A stretch of DNA of 64,000 bases from Candidatus Zixiibacteriota bacterium (GTDB lineage: Bacteria; Zixibacteria; MSB-5A5; GN15; JAAZOE01), in contig JAGLON010000008.1 in assembly GCA_023138975.1 (NCBI GenBank), forward strand, positions 186,001-250,000. The letters run 5' to 3'. Below, piece after piece: positions 60,286 through 64,000 of the stretch (positions are counted from its first letter, which is position 1; every line of letters begins with the position of its first letter). The translations under genes were made by a program, and so were the position numbers. Under the pieces are notes generated by a model that searched no databases, had not been told where the DNA came from, and was given only the letters and a program-made list of their open reading frames with translations.

Positions 60286-61557
60286 ATGCACTATGTAATT
60301 ATTGGCAACGGCGTCGCCGGAATCAATGCGGCTAATCAGCTACGGAAACGCGACGAGACTTCCTCAATAACAATAATCTCCAAGGAATCTGATCATTTCT
60401 TCTCGCGTACGGCTCTGATGTATGTACTCTGCGGTCAAATGAGCCCCAGTGATGTGGAGCCATATCCGCGTGATCATTATCAGCGGATGAACTTCACGAG
60501 AGTTCGCGATGAAGTTGTCGCATTGAGCCCTTCCGAAACAAGCCTCAAGCTATCTTCCGGAGAAACAATACAATATGATCGACTCCTTATTGCCTCTGGC
60601 TCCATGGCAAGATCAGCCGGATGGCCGGGTGAGGAACTAGACGGTGTCGGTAACTTCGTAACCTGGCAGAATCTTGAATGGCTGACGGAGAAATCCCGTA
60701 CAGCTAAAAAGGCGGTCGTTGTCGGAGGCGGTTTGATTGGTATAGAAGTCGCCGAAACACTTCTGGCGGCAGGAATCGAAGTAACGTTCTTAATCCGTGA
60801 AAAATGGTTCTGGCCCATCGCCATGGACCAAAATGAAGGATTGATGATTATCGATCACATGCGCCATCATGGCTGCAACGTACGTTTGCAAACTGAGGTT
60901 AAAAAGATAATCAGTCAGGAAGAAAAAGTGACCGGTGTTGAAATCGGTGATGGTGAAATCGTTGATTGTGATATTGTTGTGGCAACTATTGGTGTTGTTC
61001 CCCAAACTGGATGGCTGGTCGAAAGCGGTATAGAATTGGATAAAAGTGGAGGCATTGTTGTCGGTGACCATCTGGAAACTAATCTGCCAAATATTTGGGC
61101 AGCCGGTGACTGCACATCAGTAGTATGGTTTAACGGCATCCGCAGACCCGAACAGCTCTGGTACACCTCGCGCGATCAAGGGCGCATAGTGGGACTGAAT
61201 ATGTCTGGTGATAAACGAGTTTATAAACGAAGTACTTTTTACAATTCAGCAAAACTGTTTGATATCGAATATACAACAGCCGGATACGTTAACTTTAATT
61301 TCGAGGGTGAACAAAACTGGTATCATAGAGAACCTGACACCAACCGGACGACACGCATTACCTATCTGCCCGACGGAAGTGTCACCGGCTTTAATATGCT
61401 TGGCCGGCGATGGGACCACCGAATATTAGTCGATTGGGTGGATGAAAAAAGGCAGTTAGACTGGGTCTTACAGAATCTCCACATTGCCAACTTCGATGAA
61501 GAGTTTTTCCCATCATTTAAAATCGATACCCAAGCCCTTAAATCCGGAGTGGTATAG
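60286..61557 (+). CDS. FAD/NAD(P)-dependent oxidoreductase
   Basis: A 423-residue pyridine-nucleotide disulfide-type oxidoreductase without the redox-active Cys pair. The FAD site is YVIIGNGVAGINAANQL (GxGxxG) at the start, the NAD site VVGGGLIGIEVAETL near residue 148, and the FAD phosphate segment IWAAGDCTSV near 270. The C-terminal about 110 residues (from 300) are an extra domain. It overlaps nothing but joins directly to the polyferredoxin gene at 61558, which suggests electron transfer between them. Confidence 0.88.
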   Translation: MHYVIIGNGVAGINAANQLRKRDETSSITIISKESDHFFSRTALMYVLCGQMSPSDVEPYPRDHYQRMNFTRVRDEVVALSPSETSLKLSSGETIQYDRLLIASGSMARSAGWPGEELDGVGNFVTWQNLEWLTEKSRTAKKAVVVGGGLIGIEVAETLLAAGIEVTFLIREKWFWPIAMDQNEGLMIIDHMRHHGCNVRLQTEVKKIISQEEKVTGVEIGDGEIVDCDIVVATIGVVPQTGWLVESGIELDKSGGIVVGDHLETNLPNIWAAGDCTSVVWFNGIRRPEQLWYTSRDQGRIVGLNMSGDKRVYKRSTFYNSAKLFDIEYTTAGYVNFNFEGEQNWYHREPDTNRTTRITYLPDGSVTGFNMLGRRWDHRILVDWVDEKRQLDWVLQNLHIANFDEEFFPSFKIDTQALKSGVV

Positions 61558-62652
61558 ATGCAGGCAGGACTTTTACAGACATACAACAATAGTGCCCAGA
61601 GACGCGGTGCCGGGGCCTGGATTATAGCTTCTCTACTTTTTGCGTTCTATATCCTGATATACTTTACTGAAGCGTTTACGCCGGTCGCACACGCTATTGG
61701 TCTGAGTGGCAAGTGGAATCTTTATGGAATTCTATATACTATAGCGATTCTTTCCGGCGGTTTGTATTTTTTTAAGCGACATGGCAATAGCCGATATCAT
61801 CGTTATCGCACCATTTCAGTTATGCTGGTACAAACAGTTTTTGCATTTTCAATACCGTGGTTTATGGAATTGATGCAGACCAGAGGATTTATCTTTTCTT
61901 TGTTCTGGCCCCTTAAAATTGATTATTTTTATCCCTCTTATATCATGGAATACCCCCTGCCGGTAATACTCTACGCCATCCTGGGCTCGCTAATTATTGT
62001 CCCAATCGCAACCTTTTTGTTCGGTAAGCGTTGGTACTGCAGTTGGGTTTGCGGTTGCGGCGGGCTGGCTGAAACCGCCGGAGAACCATTTCGTCATCTC
62101 TCGAATAAGAAGCCGGGAGCCTGGAAGTTTGAACAAATATCAATTCACACGGTTATGCTATTGGCACTTATCACCAGCGCCATAGTTTTAATTAACTGGG
62201 GGCTGGGGAAAGAGGTCAATGGCGTTATGGTGCCCATGTATCCTGCTTTCTCAACTGTCGTGTTCAAGATACAAGGCATCTACTCCTTTTTTGTTGTCGC
62301 ATTATTATCGGGAGTATTTGGAGTCGCGCTGTACCCGATTTTGGGTAGTCGTGTCTGGTGCCGCTTTTTCTGTCCGCTGGCAGCGTACATGGGGTTGATT
62401 CAAAAACTGGGCCGCTTCCGGGTTACCGTCAAAGATGATATGTGTATATCTTGCGGTAATTGCAGCACCTATTGCGAAATGGGTATAGATGTTCGAATGT
62501 ACGCTCAAAACAACATCGATGTAAAACGGGCCTCCTGTGTGGGGTGCGGTATGTGTGCTCATGTTTGCCCTCGCGGAGTATTAAAACTGGAAAACAAATG
62601 GGACCCGAATCCAATGGCCGAGGAATCAAAAATAAAGGTCTTTGATCTTTAA
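61558..62652 (+). CDS. Membrane 4Fe-4S polyferredoxin (NapH/CcoG-like)
   Basis: A 364-residue protein with about five membrane segments. Two cysteine-rich segments after the membrane core (WYCSWVCGCGG and WCRFFCPLAAYMG) match the NapH/CcoG family, and a C-terminal ferredoxin region has CISCGNCSTYCEM and CVGCGMCAHVCPRG, two 4Fe-4S clusters. It probably moves electrons from the FAD enzyme encoded immediately upstream to quinones or a periplasmic reductase. The start follows the previous stop directly. Confidence 0.9.
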   Translation: MQAGLLQTYNNSAQRRGAGAWIIASLLFAFYILIYFTEAFTPVAHAIGLSGKWNLYGILYTIAILSGGLYFFKRHGNSRYHRYRTISVMLVQTVFAFSIPWFMELMQTRGFIFSLFWPLKIDYFYPSYIMEYPLPVILYAILGSLIIVPIATFLFGKRWYCSWVCGCGGLAETAGEPFRHLSNKKPGAWKFEQISIHTVMLLALITSAIVLINWGLGKEVNGVMVPMYPAFSTVVFKIQGIYSFFVVALLSGVFGVALYPILGSRVWCRFFCPLAAYMGLIQKLGRFRVTVKDDMCISCGNCSTYCEMGIDVRMYAQNNIDVKRASCVGCGMCAHVCPRGVLKLENKWDPNPMAEESKIKVFDL

Positions 62653-62683
62653 GAGCAGGAATTGATTTATTGAGGGAAATAAT

Positions 62684-63490
62684 ATGAGACACACAATAAA
62701 AGTCGGACTTTTGTGCCTACTTCTTCTGGGATGCTGGAGTTCAGGCAGTCAGGCTCAGGCACCAGTCAAAACGATTGATCACACTTACTCGGCTTATGGC
62801 AGCTTGCTCAATGAGTATGTCGCCGATGGACTGGTTGATTATAATCGTTTATTGCCCAATCGGAGCCATCTTGACATCCTAATCGATGATATAGCGACAG
62901 TGAATTTATCGAGCATTTCAGAAAACCAACGTCTTGCCTTTTATATCAATTCATATAACCTGATAACTCTCCGTTCAATAATCGATCATTACCCCTTAAA
63001 GTCTATCAAGGATATCGACGGCGTCTGGGATAAGACCAAATGGGATGTAGCCGGTAAAAAGCTCACGTTGAATCAGATCGAACATGAAGTTCTTCGCAAA
63101 GAATTCAATGAACCGCGAATCCATTTTGCGATAGTATGCGCCTCAATCGGCTGCCCTCCCCTGTCAAACAAGCCATATTTGCCGGATACTATTGATGAAC
63201 AGCTAACAAATGCTGCCCGACTTTTCGCCACATCACCAGAATACAATCGTTTTGATCCGGAAAAAGGAACAGCGGAATTGTCATCCATTTTTGACTGGTT
63301 TGGTGATGATTTCATTGAACAGTTCTATAACAAGGACTCCTTCCCGTCGCTCTCTCAAAAGAAAAACGCTGTTGTTAATTTTCTAATTGCTCAATATCCA
63401 AAAGCCGATCAGGAGAAACTAAGCGGTGCAACATATGATATTTCATATAATGACTATGACTGGTCACTCAATGATAAAAATTCAAAATAA
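62684..63490 (+). CDS. Secreted DUF547 protein
   Basis: A 268-residue protein with a lipoprotein-like or Sec signal (LLCLLLLGCWSSGSQA, with Cys at 19). The DUF547 core contains RLAFYINSYNLITLRSIIDHYP and HFAIVCASIGCPPLSNKPYLP, both conserved in this family. Probably exported, function unknown. It is in the same direction as the polyferredoxin, 31 bases after it, with a GAGGG upstream. The context suggests an envelope redox unit. Confidence 0.88.
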   Translation: MRHTIKVGLLCLLLLGCWSSGSQAQAPVKTIDHTYSAYGSLLNEYVADGLVDYNRLLPNRSHLDILIDDIATVNLSSISENQRLAFYINSYNLITLRSIIDHYPLKSIKDIDGVWDKTKWDVAGKKLTLNQIEHEVLRKEFNEPRIHFAIVCASIGCPPLSNKPYLPDTIDEQLTNAARLFATSPEYNRFDPEKGTAELSSIFDWFGDDFIEQFYNKDSFPSLSQKKNAVVNFLIAQYPKADQEKLSGATYDISYNDYDWSLNDKNSK

Positions 63491-63516
63491 CAACTAATAG
63501 TAAAGTACCTCAGGAA

Positions 63517-64000
63517 TTGAAAAAAATCTCAGTCATCATACCCGCCTTGAACGAGGCTCAGTCAATAGCCAAGGTCATCGCCGATTTACCTCCTATTGTC
63601 GATAAAATTATCGTCTGCGACAACGGTTCCGTAGATGGCACTCCAGATATCGCCCGTCAAGCCGGAGCTACAGTCGTGCATCAACCGGAACGCGGTTATG
63701 GTGCAGCCTGTTTGAAAGCTATAACAGCAGTTGATGCTGACACTGGTATTCTTTTATACATTGATGGAGATTACAGCGACTATCCTGAGGAAGCCACCCT
63801 TATTCTGGGACCTATTATCGATGGGAATTATGACTTGGTGATTGGATCGCGGATGTTGACATATACTGATCACCACGCTCTGCTGCCTGCGGCCGCTTTT
63901 GGAAATTGGCTTACCTCACGATTAATCAAGCTTATCTGGGGAGTCAAATTTACCGACATTGGCCCTTTTCGCGCCATCCGCTATCAAAGCTACCAGGACC
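63517..64000 (+). CDS. Glycosyltransferase family 2, cut by the window end
   Basis: A frame open from a TTG at 63517 to the window end, 161 codons. ISVIIPALNEAQSIAKVI at the start, VCDNGSVDGTPDIARQAGA, and LLYIDGDYSDYPEE with the DxD (nucleotide-sugar metal site) are typical for GT2 polyprenyl-phosphate-type transferases. The TTG start has only a weak AGGA a few bases upstream, but the peptide begins at the family's usual first strand. It lies 26 bases after DUF547. Confidence 0.85.
   Translation, partial: MKKISVIIPALNEAQSIAKVIADLPPIVDKIIVCDNGSVDGTPDIARQAGATVVHQPERGYGAACLKAITAVDADTGILLYIDGDYSDYPEEATLILGPIIDGNYDLVIGSRMLTYTDHHALLPAAAFGNWLTSRLIKLIWGVKFTDIGPFRAIRYQSYQD

Overview
The window comes from a bacterium with two membranes: it encodes an outer-membrane beta-barrel protein, several secreted proteins, and a menaquinone/ubiquinone methyltransferase. 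A YtxJ-type bacilliredoxin, DUF4388 and DUF3857 proteins, a fused TIGR03960/DUF2344 radical SAM protein and a probable selenocysteine peroxiredoxin together suggest an uncultured FCB-like or candidate-phylum lineage. That placement is inference. The window has two halves: an accessory island (about 1-26961) and ordinary chromosome (about 26962-64000).

The accessory half ends at a tRNA-Ser(GGA) gene (26962-27053, minus) with a tyrosine recombinase beside it, so it reads as a tRNA-integrated island whose other end lies beyond base 1. From left to right it holds: (a) small plasmid- or virus-like genes, an MT-A70 adenine methyltransferase and a HerA-like ATPase (1-4547); (b) a visibly AT-rich minus-strand operon (4790-10653) of a cytosine-5 DNA methyltransferase, a divergent thymidine-phosphorylase-like enzyme, and a 1212-residue protein joining a zinc ribbon, a protein kinase, a P-loop ATPase and two Rossmann-like/CARF-like regions; (c) an ArdC-like antirestriction protein, a predicted zinc peptidase and a divergent winged-helix-like protein (11672-14760); (d) a tightly packed plus-strand operon (15044-21179) of a FYVE/RING-like zinc finger protein, a VirD4/HerA-type ATPase, an endonuclease-fold protein, a membrane protein, a vWA protein, a PP2C phosphatase, a kinase with FHA domain and an excisionase-like regulator, matching the TerY-phosphorylation triad theme; (e) a HEPN protein flanked by a broken copy of the excisionase gene, and a 1178-residue SIR2 protein of the phage-defence type.

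Operon (b) is my best candidate for an undescribed system. DNA marking (cytosine methylation), nucleoside metabolism and a kinase/ATPase/ligand-sensor protein are translationally linked. An abortive-infection or nucleotide-depletion role fits, but it is inference.

The chromosomal half (27220-64000) carries a FetAB-type metal exporter, secreted proteins, an HD nuclease, a short operon around DUF4388, the radical SAM fusion, RsmB, a PASTA protein, a LOG-like protein, UbiE/MenG, a MEMO1-AMMECR1 fusion, a CPA2 antiporter, tRNA-fMet with clear promoter and terminator, a ferric-reductase-like operon under a MarR regulator, a kinase-TPR-thioredoxin fusion, two DUF3857 transglutaminase-like proteins (one apparently inactive), a cupin, an outer-membrane protein, the peroxiredoxin with UGA at its catalytic position, aquaporin, a Rh-type ammonium channel, a redox pair (FAD oxidoreductase plus polyferredoxin), DUF547 and a truncated glycosyltransferase. 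Base-count statements (AT-rich) are by eye, not computed.
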